Assembly (NCBI GenBank): GCA_027349605.1
Contig: DAIEMM010000346.1
Coordinates: 1 to 6,624, forward strand
Direction: 5' to 3'
DNA: 6,624 bases
Source: Anaeromyxobacteraceae bacterium
Lineage (GTDB): Bacteria; Myxococcota; Myxococcia; Myxococcales; Anaeromyxobacteraceae
This document shows, in pieces, positions 1-6,494 of this stretch. A program made the translations under genes and the position numbers. The number at the start of each line of letters is the position of its first letter. The first letter of the stretch is position 1. The notes beneath the pieces were generated by a model. The model was given only the letters and a program-made list of their open reading frames with translations. It was not told where the DNA came from and did not search any database.

Positions 1-66
1 TCGTGGTACAGTCTCAAGTGCTCGAGCCGGTGAGGCGGTCCGCCCGATCGGCCACCCCGCCTCCCG
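1..66 (+). other. Window edge upstream of the ABC exporter; possible tail of an upstream gene
   Basis: Two forward frames could carry the end of a preceding gene. Frame 1 reads ten residues (SWYSLKCSSR) and stops with TGA at 31-33. Frame 2 stays open to a TAA at 113-115, inside the next gene. Neither tail is long enough to recognise. No purine-rich ribosome binding site lies just before the ATG at 67; the sequence there is rich in C. I see no clear promoter. If frame 1 is a real gene end, the gap to the exporter is 33 bases, which would fit an operon. Confidence 0.2.
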
Positions 67-1827
67 ATGCGACCCAGCGAACCGAACAATGTCCTCCGGC
101 TCTGGCGTCACCTAACGGTCCGCCGCCGGCGCCAGTTCTTCCTCGTTCTCGTCCTGATGGTGCTCTCCTCGTTCTCGGAGATGTTCACCATAGGTGCCGT
201 TGTGCCCTTCCTCTCGGCCCTCGCATCTCCCGGACGACTCTATTCCGAGCCTGCCGCGCAGCCCTTCATCCGGGCCATCGGCATCACGTCGCCCGAGCAA
301 CTTCTCCTGCCGCTCACCCTGATCTTCGCGGCCGGGGCCCTCGCTGCAGGCGTGATGCGCCTGGTCGTGCTGTGGGCCACCACCCGGGCATCCTTCGCCG
401 CGGGCGCCGACATCAGCATCGACATCTACCACCGCACGCTCCACCAGCCCTATGCTGTCCACGTGGCCCGCAACAGCAGCGAGGTCATCGGCGGAATCGT
501 CAGCAAGGCGGCTTCGGTCATCCTCGGCACCCTCATGCCGCTGGTCACGATGTTCGGCTCGGCCCTGGTGGTGACCACGATCGTCGCCACGCTAGTCGCG
601 ATCGAACCGGCCACTGCCCTGGCCGCGCTTGGTGGGTTCGGAACCTTCTACGGGGTCATCACACTCCTCGTTCGCCGGCGCCTCGCCAGGAGCGGAGAGG
701 AAGTCGCCCGCCAACAGACGGAGGTCGTCAAGTGCCTGCAGGAGGGGCTCGGGGGGATCCGGGACGTCCTCATCGACGGTGCACAGGACTCTTACACCGA
801 GACCTACCGCCGGGCGGATACCCTCTCCCGGAAGGCGCAGGCCAGCATCACGTTCGTGAGCAACAGCCCGCGGTTCGGCATCGAGGCGCTGGGCATGGTG
901 CTGATCGCCGGCCTAGCGCTCAACCTCTCGCGGAATTCCGGGGGGCTCGCCACCTCGATCCCGGTGCTCGGGGCGCTGGCCCTGGGCGCCCAGGCCCTGC
1001 TCCCCGCCCTTCAGGCGGGCTACCTCTCCTGGTCGATGCTCCGGGCCAACGACCCGACGCTCCGCGACACGCTCCGGCTTCTCGACCAGCCGCTCCCGGA
1101 ACACGCTGGAAGGCCGAACCCGGCCCCCATTCCGTTCGAGCGCAGCATCGACCTAGTCGACGTGGGGTTCCGCTATTTCGCGGATGGCCCCTGGGTACTC
1201 CGCCACGTGAACCTTCGCATCCCGAAGGGTTCCCGCATCGGGTTCAAGGGCACCACCGGTGGAGGTAAGAGCACTCTGCTCGACATCGTGATGGCCCTTC
1301 TGGAGCCGACCGAGGGGCGCCTTCTCGTGGATGGTCTACCCGTCACTGAAGCGAATCGGCGAGCTTGGCAGGTGCGGATCGCGCATGTCCCCCAGAGCAT
1401 CTTCCTTGCCGACAGTTCCATCGCCGAAAACGTCGCCTTTGGCGTTCCGGCGAACCGGATCGACATGGAACGGGTCGCCTCCGCCGCCCGGCAGGCACAG
1501 ATCGCCGATCTGGTCGCGACCCTTCCGAACGGCTATGCCACCCGAGTCGGGGAGCGTGGCGTTCGTCTCTCCGGGGGCCAGCGGCAGCGCATCGGCATCG
1601 CGCGAGCACTTTACAAGCAGGCCAGCGTGATCATCTTCGACGAGGCGACGAGTGCCCTGGACGGGGAGACCGAAGAAGCTGTGATGACGGCCATCGAAGG
1701 TCTTGGACGCGACCTCACCTTGCTAATCGTGGCGCACCGCCTGAGCACCTTGCGCGGGTGCGACCAGGTGGTGGAGGTCAACGGGAACGGCGTCCGCACT
1801 GCGGACGCGGCCACCCGGGCCGTCTGA
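67..1827 (+). CDS. ABC transporter with fused membrane and ATPase domains, PglK/lipid-linked oligosaccharide flippase-like
   Basis: A 586-residue half-transporter, expected to work as a homodimer in the inner membrane and to move a lipid-linked glycan outward using ATP. The N-terminal half has about six hydrophobic segments (roughly residues 23-53, 79-104, 150-178, 181-203, 271-288, 297-321). The first, with SEMFTIGAVVPFL, and the stretches GGIRDVLIDG (229-238) and SPRFGIEALG (267-276) resemble the PglK-type subgroup. The C-terminal ATPase is intact: Walker A GTTGGGKST (395-403, Lys401), Q-loop Gln443, signature LSGGQ (501-505), Walker B ending IIFDE (Asp525, Glu526) and switch His557. Length is normal for the family. 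ATG 67 is the first possible start after the in-frame TGA at 31-33, although no Shine-Dalgarno motif precedes it. The two GT2 genes follow at 10 and 19 bases, so it is probably cotranscribed with the enzymes that make its substrate. Its base composition looks somewhat less GC-rich than the genes at the right end. Assignment to ABC exporters is firm; the glycan substrate is inferred from subgroup resemblance and neighbours. Confidence 0.9.
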   Translation: MRPSEPNNVLRLWRHLTVRRRRQFFLVLVLMVLSSFSEMFTIGAVVPFLSALASPGRLYSEPAAQPFIRAIGITSPEQLLLPLTLIFAAGALAAGVMRLVVLWATTRASFAAGADISIDIYHRTLHQPYAVHVARNSSEVIGGIVSKAASVILGTLMPLVTMFGSALVVTTIVATLVAIEPATALAALGGFGTFYGVITLLVRRRLARSGEEVARQQTEVVKCLQEGLGGIRDVLIDGAQDSYTETYRRADTLSRKAQASITFVSNSPRFGIEALGMVLIAGLALNLSRNSGGLATSIPVLGALALGAQALLPALQAGYLSWSMLRANDPTLRDTLRLLDQPLPEHAGRPNPAPIPFERSIDLVDVGFRYFADGPWVLRHVNLRIPKGSRIGFKGTTGGGKSTLLDIVMALLEPTEGRLLVDGLPVTEANRRAWQVRIAHVPQSIFLADSSIAENVAFGVPANRIDMERVASAARQAQIADLVATLPNGYATRVGERGVRLSGGQRQRIGIARALYKQASVIIFDEATSALDGETEEAVMTAIEGLGRDLTLLIVAHRLSTLRGCDQVVEVNGNGVRTADAATRAV

Positions 1828-1837
1828 ACGGTGTCGC

Positions 1838-2839
1838 ATGACCGCCCCCCCCGCGCCGCCCCCCACCTCCCCGCGCGTCTCGGTTGCGCTCTGCACCTTC
1901 GACGGCGCCCGCTTTCTCGAGGCCCAGCTCGAGAGCCTGGCGGCGCAGTCCCGCCTCCCGGACGAGCTCGTGGCCTGCGACGACCACTCGCGCGACGGCA
2001 CGGTGGCCGTCCTGGAGGCGTTCGCACGGCGGGCCCCGTTTCCCGTCCGGATCTTCGTGAACGACGCGACCTTGGGCTCGACCAGGAATTTCGAAAAAGC
2101 CATCGGCCTCTGCGCAGGCGATCTCATCGCCACCTGCGACCAGGACGACGTCTGGATGCCGCAGAAGATCGCCCGGACGCTGGACGCCTTCGCCGAGGAC
2201 CCGCGACGGGGGCTGGTCTTCACCGACGCGGAGGTCGTGGCGGAGGATCTCTCCCCGCTCGGCCATCGCCTCTGGGATGCGGTCGGCTTTGGGCCCAGGC
2301 TGCGCCGGCTCGTGCGCGCCGACCGGGCCTTCGAGGCCCTGCTCCGCCGGTGGATCGTGACCGGCGCGACCATGACCTTTCGCGCCGAGCACCGGCCACT
2401 CGTGCTTCCGGTGCCGCCCGCCTGGGTCCATGATGCCTGGATCGCCGTGCTAGTCGCGGCGGTCTCCCCGCTCGGCCTGGTCGCCGAGCCCGCCGTTCGC
2501 TACCGGCAGCACGGGGCCCAGCAACTCGGCGCCGCCCGAGCCTCCCCGCTGGAGATGCTCCGGCACGCGCGGGAGGTTGGACCCGACCAGTTCGCCCTGG
2601 AGGTCGAGCGCTTCCGGCTGGCGAGCGACCGGCTGCGCGGTCGGCGCGAGGCGCTCCGGGATCCCTCCATCCTGCGGCTCGTCGACGGAAAGGTCGCCCA
2701 TCAGGAATTGCGCTTTGCGATCTCCCGGAACCGGTCGCGCCCCGCCCGGATCGCCGCCTCCCTGGGTGAACTCCTGCGGGGGGGGTATTCTCGGTACTCG
2801 GCCCGGACCCACTACGTGCTGAAGGACATGTTCCTGTAG
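1838..2839 (+). CDS. Family 2 glycosyltransferase, possible rhamnosyl/O-antigen type
   Basis: A 333-residue GT-A fold glycosyltransferase, predicted to transfer a sugar from a nucleotide-sugar donor to a growing glycan in the cytoplasm. It opens with a proline-rich head (residues 2-12), then the nucleotide-binding beta strand VSVALCTFDGARFL, an Asp pair at 48-49 followed by SRDGT, and a DQDDVW motif (101-106) holding the metal-binding acidic residues. Downstream are WIVTGATMTFR (172-182), HDAW (198-201), where an Asp typical of the catalytic base region lies, and YRQHG (222-226), all common in this GT2 subgroup. No membrane segment is evident; the Arg-rich C-terminus could help it bind membranes. 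The ATG lies 10 bases after the exporter stop, with no good Shine-Dalgarno, so translational coupling is plausible. The gene has a C8 tract at codons 3-5 and a G8 tract near the 3' end, both possible slippage sites. Sugar and linkage cannot be told from sequence. Confidence 0.88.
   Translation: MTAPPAPPPTSPRVSVALCTFDGARFLEAQLESLAAQSRLPDELVACDDHSRDGTVAVLEAFARRAPFPVRIFVNDATLGSTRNFEKAIGLCAGDLIATCDQDDVWMPQKIARTLDAFAEDPRRGLVFTDAEVVAEDLSPLGHRLWDAVGFGPRLRRLVRADRAFEALLRRWIVTGATMTFRAEHRPLVLPVPPAWVHDAWIAVLVAAVSPLGLVAEPAVRYRQHGAQQLGAARASPLEMLRHAREVGPDQFALEVERFRLASDRLRGRREALRDPSILRLVDGKVAHQELRFAISRNRSRPARIAASLGELLRGGYSRYSARTHYVLKDMFL
1845..1852 (+). repeat. Run of eight C at the start of the GT2 gene
   Basis: Eight consecutive C residues cover codons 3-5 of the GT2 gene, and a second run of six C follows at 1859-1864. 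Gain or loss of one base would shift frame before the catalytic domain. In a genome this rich in G and C such a run can arise by chance from Pro codons. Confidence 0.6.
2778..2785 (+). repeat. Run of eight G near the 3' end of the GT2 gene
   Basis: Eight consecutive G residues lie in the Arg-Gly-Gly codons close to the C-terminus (around residue 315). A slip here would replace only the last ~20 residues, so the effect on activity is uncertain. Confidence 0.6.
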
Positions 2840-2858
2840 GCGGGATCCTCCACCTCCC

Positions 2859-3779
2859 ATGTCGAGCTCGCCCCCACCGAATGTGACCGTCGTGGTGCTC
2901 AGCTGGAACGGCTGGCAGGACACGGTGGCCTGCGTGGCGTCGTGCCTGCGCATCGACCATCCGGGATTGCGCGTCCTCGTCGTGGACAACGGATCCACCG
3001 ATGGCTCGGAGAAGATCCTCCGGGAGCGCTTCCCCGACGTCGAGCTCCTCCAGACCGGCGAGAACCTGGGATACGCCGGGGGCAACAACGTGGGGATCCG
3101 ACGCGCCCTCGAGCAGGGCGCAGACCTCGTCGTGCTCCTCAACAACGACACCGAGGTGGACCCGGGATTCGTGTCGGCGCTGGTCGAGGCCGCACGGGCG
3201 CGTCCTGAGGCGGGGATGCTCTGCTCCAAGATCCTGCTCTTCGACCGGCCCGACGTCCTCTGGTACGCAGGCGCCTCGTTCCACCCGCTGGTCGGATGGG
3301 GCCGGCACCGCGGGCACGGCCAGCGCGACACGGGGCAGTACGACCGCGTCGAGGAGACCGACCGACCGACCGGCTGCGCGCTGATGGTCACCCGGGCGTG
3401 CTGCGAGAAGGTCGGGCTCCTGCGCGACGAGTACTTCTGCTACGCGGAGGATCTCGAGTGGGGGCTCCGCGCCCGCGACGCGGGATTCTCGATCCTCTAC
3501 GTGCCGGGATCGCGGGTGTGGCACAAGGTGTCCCGCGCCACCGGAGGGTCGAAGTCGGTTCAGTCCATCCGCTACCACACCCGGAACCTCCTCGCCTGCC
3601 TGGACCAGCATCGCCCCGTCCCGCTGCTCTTGCGGCCCCTTCGCTGGACGGCCGTGATCGCCGCGGCCATGCTCGGGCTCGTCACCCAGGGAATCCCGCC
3701 GGTCGCCGGGATTCGTGCCATTGGCCGCGGCGTGCGCGACTGGCACGGGGGGCGATTCGGTCGGATCTCCGGGGGCTGA
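2859..3779 (+). CDS. Family 2 glycosyltransferase, WbbL/rhamnosyltransferase-like
   Basis: A 306-residue GT2 enzyme of the type usually annotated as rhamnosyltransferase in O-antigen and cell-wall glycan clusters. Visible motifs in order: VTVVVLSWNG (9-18), VVDNGSTDGS (41-50), ENLGYAGGNNVGI (68-80), LLNNDTEVDPGF (93-104) with the metal-binding NND, TGCALMVTR (171-179) at the acceptor side, and YAEDLEWGLRARDAGF (195-210) with the Glu-Asp pair expected to include the catalytic base. The segment VWHKVSRATGG and the C-terminal GRGVRDWHGGRFGR are also family-like. A weak hydrophobic stretch (about 263-285) may touch the membrane. The ATG is 19 bases after the previous stop; the only purine-rich patch (GGGA, 2842-2845) is too far away for a good Shine-Dalgarno. 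A (GACC)4 tandem repeat lies inside the coding sequence just before the TGCALMV motif. The end faces the minus-strand GT4 gene across 8 bases. Enzyme class is secure; rhamnose as donor is only a family-based guess. Confidence 0.9.
   Translation: MSSSPPPNVTVVVLSWNGWQDTVACVASCLRIDHPGLRVLVVDNGSTDGSEKILRERFPDVELLQTGENLGYAGGNNVGIRRALEQGADLVVLLNNDTEVDPGFVSALVEAARARPEAGMLCSKILLFDRPDVLWYAGASFHPLVGWGRHRGHGQRDTGQYDRVEETDRPTGCALMVTRACCEKVGLLRDEYFCYAEDLEWGLRARDAGFSILYVPGSRVWHKVSRATGGSKSVQSIRYHTRNLLACLDQHRPVPLLLRPLRWTAVIAAAMLGLVTQGIPPVAGIRAIGRGVRDWHGGRFGRISGG
3356..3371 (+). repeat. Tetranucleotide tandem repeat (GACC)4 inside the GT2 gene
   Basis: Four exact tandem copies of GACC lie in frame within residues 166-171 of the rhamnosyltransferase-like enzyme. 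Because the unit is not a multiple of three, change by one copy would shift the reading frame in mid-protein. Four copies is short compared with proven phase-variable tetranucleotide repeats, so this may be chance. Confidence 0.7.
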
Positions 3780-3787
3780 CCTGGGCC

Positions 3788-4888
3788 TCACCCGATCGTG
3801 GTGCCCCGCAGGACCTCCACCGTCCGCCGCGCCACCTCCTGCCAGGGGAGCGGCTCGTGGGCGAGTCGGGTGGGGGCGGGCAACTCGAGCGCAGCCGCCA
3901 CCTCGTCGGGGTCGTCGAAATCGACCTGGTTCTCCCGGGGTAGACCGATCTCGTCGAACACCTCGAGGCGGGAGGTGACGATGCGGGCTCCTGCCGCCGC
4001 GGCCTCCACCACCGGGAGGCCGAACCCCTCGTAGCGGGTCGGGAAGACGACCGCGCGGGCTGCCCCGAGGAGCGATCCCACCTGCTCGTGCGAGACGAAT
4101 CCGAAGTGGAGGAGATCACCCTCGATCCCGAGCTTGCGGGCGAGCGGGAGGAGCTCCCGCTCCCAGAGCGGCGTGCGCTGCCCTGTGAGGACGAGCCGGC
4201 CCTTCACCCGCCCCGACCTGCGCAGCGAGGCGAACGTCGCGAGGAGTCGATCGTGCCCCTTGTGCGGCCAAGTCGCCGCGGGGCAGTAGAGGAACTCCCC
4301 GGCCAGGAGGCCCTCGGGAGGGGCGGACGCGGCGTGCCTCGCGCCTGGTTCGACGCCCAGTGGAACCACCACCCCCTTCCCCGCCGGCAGGGCGCATCGC
4401 TCCTCGAGCGTCCGCAGGGTGAACTCGCTGATGGCGATGACCCGGTCGGCCCGCTCCATGCTCCGCGGGTACACCCGCGGTCGAAAGGTCCGGTCGAAGA
4501 GTCCGAAGTGACCTGGCAGTACGAGGTGCTGGACGTCGACCGCGGTGAGCACGGCCGGCCCGGGAGCCCGGTGCGGGAAGATCGACTGCTGGGGGAAGAG
4601 CGTCACGTCGGGACGCGCCCCGGCGAGCACGGCCTCGCTTCGCCGGTCCCGCCACGGCGTGTAGGCCTCGGCGATCCGACGCGCCACCAGCGCACGAGCT
4701 CCGTATGGCATCACGACCTTCGTCCACCCCGGCGCCGCGATCTCCTTCTCCAGATCCCGATCGAGGACGAGAAGAAGCTCGTCGTCGCCCGCCACCTTCG
4801 GCATGTGGCGCACCAGGGCCCGGACGTAGGTCTCTGCGCCCCCGACCTGGCCAGGGCGGAGCGAGAGCAGGGAGAGCGCGATGCGCAC
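3788..4888 (-). CDS. Family 4 glycosyltransferase (GT-B fold)
   Basis: A 366-residue retaining GT-B glycosyltransferase, predicted to add a sugar from a nucleotide-sugar donor to a lipid-linked glycan on the cytoplasmic side. The N-terminal acceptor domain starts with MRIALSLLSLRPGQVGGAETY, containing the Gly-Gly loop (16-17) usual in the family. DRVIAISEFTLRTL (148-161) marks the end of that domain. The donor domain shows YCPAATWPHKGHDRLL (201-216), with the Lys210-Gly211 pair, then LVLTGQ, and the E-x7-E signature EGFGLPVVE (Glu287, Glu295). Length is typical. The start is GTG at 4888; an ATG eight bases upstream (4896-4894) is out of frame and is not used for this protein. No strong Shine-Dalgarno is visible, but TAGAAT lies at 4900-4895. 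The gene is divergent from the GT2-methyltransferase fusion and convergent with the upstream GT2 gene, so it must have its own promoter. The sugar specificity is unknown. Confidence 0.9.
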   Translation of the reverse strand: MRIALSLLSLRPGQVGGAETYVRALVRHMPKVAGDDELLLVLDRDLEKEIAAPGWTKVVMPYGARALVARRIAEAYTPWRDRRSEAVLAGARPDVTLFPQQSIFPHRAPGPAVLTAVDVQHLVLPGHFGLFDRTFRPRVYPRSMERADRVIAISEFTLRTLEERCALPAGKGVVVPLGVEPGARHAASAPPEGLLAGEFLYCPAATWPHKGHDRLLATFASLRRSGRVKGRLVLTGQRTPLWERELLPLARKLGIEGDLLHFGFVSHEQVGSLLGAARAVVFPTRYEGFGLPVVEAAAAGARIVTSRLEVFDEIGLPRENQVDFDDPDEVAAALELPAPTRLAHEPLPWQEVARRTVEVLRGTTIG

Positions 4889-4973
4889 CGCGCCATTCTA
4901 CGTCGCGATCGCCCTCCCCGCGAGGTGGCGGATCCTCGCTCCTTCGCCCGGCGTGCGCTAGAACGGAGCATCC
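4889..4973. promoter_or_regulatory. Divergent 85-base spacer expected to hold two promoters
   Basis: This is the only spacer between divergent genes in the window, so it should contain promoters for the minus-strand GT4 gene and the plus-strand fusion gene. A TAGAAT (minus strand, 4900-4895) and a TAGAAC (plus strand, 4959-4964) resemble -10 boxes, but neither has a convincing -35 box at 16-18 bases. Both are so close to their start codons that transcripts would be nearly leaderless, and the plus-strand one would exclude the Shine-Dalgarno at 4965-4968. The call rests mainly on gene arrangement. Confidence 0.4.
4965..4968 (+). promoter_or_regulatory. Shine-Dalgarno GGAG of the fusion gene
   Basis: GGAG lies five bases before the ATG at 4974 and supports that start. 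It is the only clearly well-placed ribosome binding site I see in the window; the other starts lack an obvious one. Confidence 0.6.
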
Positions 4974-6485
4974 ATGTCGTCCCTCTCCGTCCTCGTCCCG
5001 GTCTACAACGAGCAGCACCTCGTGGCGGCCTCGCTCGCCCGGCTCGCGGTCCTCGAGTCGAGCCCGCACCTCGAGCGCCTCCAGGTGGTGGTCGTCGACG
5101 ACTCCTCGCGGGACGGCACGCCGGCCTCGCTCGCGGCCTTCGCGGCCGAGCGGTGGATCGCGCTCGCGCCCCCGCCACCGGCCGCGCCCCGCGCCGGAGC
5201 CGGCCCGGTCCCCGCCGTCGAGCTGGGCCGGGGACGCCACGGCAAGACCGACTGGATCTTCCTCCGCCACGAGCGGAACGGCGGCAAGGGCACCGCCGTC
5301 CAGACCGGGCTCGCGCTCGCGGACGGCGAGTACTCGGTGATCCACGACGCCGACCTCGAGTACCACCCCCGGGACATCCTGCGCATGGTCGAGGTCTTCG
5401 TCCGCGAGGGAGCGGACGCGGTCTTCGGCAGCCGCTTCGCCGGCGGCGAGGCCCGCCGGGTGCTGCTCTTCCGGCACCAGCTCGGCAACAAGCTCCTCAC
5501 CTTCCTCACCAACCTGGTCTCCAACCTGAACCTCACCGACATGGAGACCTGCTACAAGGCGGTCCGCACCGACCTGCTGCGGTCCATCCCCATCGTCTCC
5601 AACGACTTCCGGCTCGAGCCGGAGCTCGCCATCAAGCTGGCGAAGCGGGAGGCGCGGATCTTCGAGGTGCCCATCAGCTACTCGGGGCGCACCTACCAGG
5701 AAGGCAAGAAGATCGGCTGGCGGGACGGGGTGAAGGCGCTCCTCGCCATCCTCCGCTTCGCCCTCGGGGACGACGTCTACGTCCGCGACGAGCACGGCTC
5801 GCAGATGCTCGGACGGCTGGCCCGGGCCGGGCGGTTCAACGGCTGGATGGCCGACGTGATCCGCCCCTTCCTGGGGGCCCGCCTCCTGGAGATCGGGTCG
5901 GGGACCGGAAACCTCACCCGGAGGCTCGTCCCCCGCGACGTCTACGTGGCGAGCGACGTGAATCCGCTCTACGTGAAGACCCTCGAGAACCTCACCGCCG
6001 ACCGGCCCTACCTGGCCGCCCGCTTCACCGACGTCACCGACCTGGCCTCCTACCCGCAGCTGGCCGGGGGTTTCGACTCGGTGGTCTGCCTGAACGTCAT
6101 CGAGCACATCGACGACGACGTGGGCGCGCTGCGCAACATCCGGACGGTCCTCGCCGACGGCGGGAAGGCCATCATCCTCGTCCCGAGCGGCCCCTGGAAC
6201 TTCGGCTCGCTCGACGAGGTGCTCGGCCACAGGCGGCGCTACACGGAGGAGACCCTGCGCCGGGCCGCCGAGGAGGCCGGCTTCGAGGTCCGGAAGGTGC
6301 TGCGCTTCAACCGGGTCTCCTCGCTGCCCTGGTTCCTGAACGGCCGGGTGATGCGCAAGAAGAGCTTCGGGCTCCTCCAGATCCGGATCGTCGACTGGAT
6401 CACCCCCATCTCCCGGGTGGTCGACCGCTACCTCCCCTTCCCTCCCCTGTCGCTCATCGCTGTGCTGGAGCGGCGCCCCGAGTAG
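4974..6485 (+). CDS. Bifunctional GT2 glycosyltransferase (polyprenyl-phosphate type) fused to class I SAM methyltransferase
   Basis: A 503-residue two-domain protein. Residues 1-265 form a DPM1/GtrB-like GT2 domain: LSVLVPVYNE (4-13), VVVVDDSSRDGT (38-49), RNGGKGTAVQTGLALADGEY (101-120), the DADLEY motif (Asp125, Asp127), FGSRF (151-155) and the TDMETCYKAVRTDLL stretch (188-202). Enzymes of this type usually move a sugar to a polyprenyl or dolichyl phosphate. Residues about 285-503 form a class I methyltransferase: SAM motif LLEIGSGTGNLT (304-315), acidic residue Asp328 after the second strand, VVCLNVIEHIDDD (370-382) and the post-motif LVPSGPWNFGSLDEVLGHRRRY. The end, PPLSLIAVLER, resembles that of similar methyltransferases. 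There is no GtrB-type C-terminal transmembrane pair, so it looks soluble or peripheral. A Pro/Ala/Gly-rich insert (about 62-90) interrupts the GT2 domain. The start is supported by a GGAG five bases upstream. A gene begins nine bases after the stop. Methyl acceptor and donor sugar are unknown. Fusions of this kind are known in databases, so the architecture itself is not new. Confidence 0.9.
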   Translation: MSSLSVLVPVYNEQHLVAASLARLAVLESSPHLERLQVVVVDDSSRDGTPASLAAFAAERWIALAPPPPAAPRAGAGPVPAVELGRGRHGKTDWIFLRHERNGGKGTAVQTGLALADGEYSVIHDADLEYHPRDILRMVEVFVREGADAVFGSRFAGGEARRVLLFRHQLGNKLLTFLTNLVSNLNLTDMETCYKAVRTDLLRSIPIVSNDFRLEPELAIKLAKREARIFEVPISYSGRTYQEGKKIGWRDGVKALLAILRFALGDDVYVRDEHGSQMLGRLARAGRFNGWMADVIRPFLGARLLEIGSGTGNLTRRLVPRDVYVASDVNPLYVKTLENLTADRPYLAARFTDVTDLASYPQLAGGFDSVVCLNVIEHIDDDVGALRNIRTVLADGGKAIILVPSGPWNFGSLDEVLGHRRRYTEETLRRAAEEAGFEVRKVLRFNRVSSLPWFLNGRVMRKKSFGLLQIRIVDWITPISRVVDRYLPFPPLSLIAVLERRPE

Positions 6486-6494
6486 AACAGCCCG

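Noticed and set aside
3..1268. 421-codon plus-strand frame overlapping the exporter
   Set aside because: The product is Arg/Pro/His-rich and lacks motifs, whereas the frame starting at 67 encodes a complete ABC exporter.
1249..1275. Walker A with an unusual GGG (GTTGGGKST), possibly a defect
   Set aside because: It still fits the GxxGxGK(S/T) consensus, and every other ATPase motif is present, so the domain should be active.
1831..2433. Plus-strand frame of 200 codons starting at GTG 1831
   Set aside because: It is out of frame with the GT2 domain, and its product is Arg/Pro/Ala/Gly-rich without motifs. It would matter only if the C8 tract slipped.
2220..3791. 523-codon open frame on the minus strand
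   Set aside because: It overlaps both plus-strand GT2 genes, whose motifs are intact. Its product is Arg/Gly/Pro/Ala-rich with no recognisable domain.
4894..4896. Minus-strand ATG as alternative start of the GT4 gene
   Set aside because: It is eight bases upstream of the GTG and therefore out of frame with the GT4 protein.
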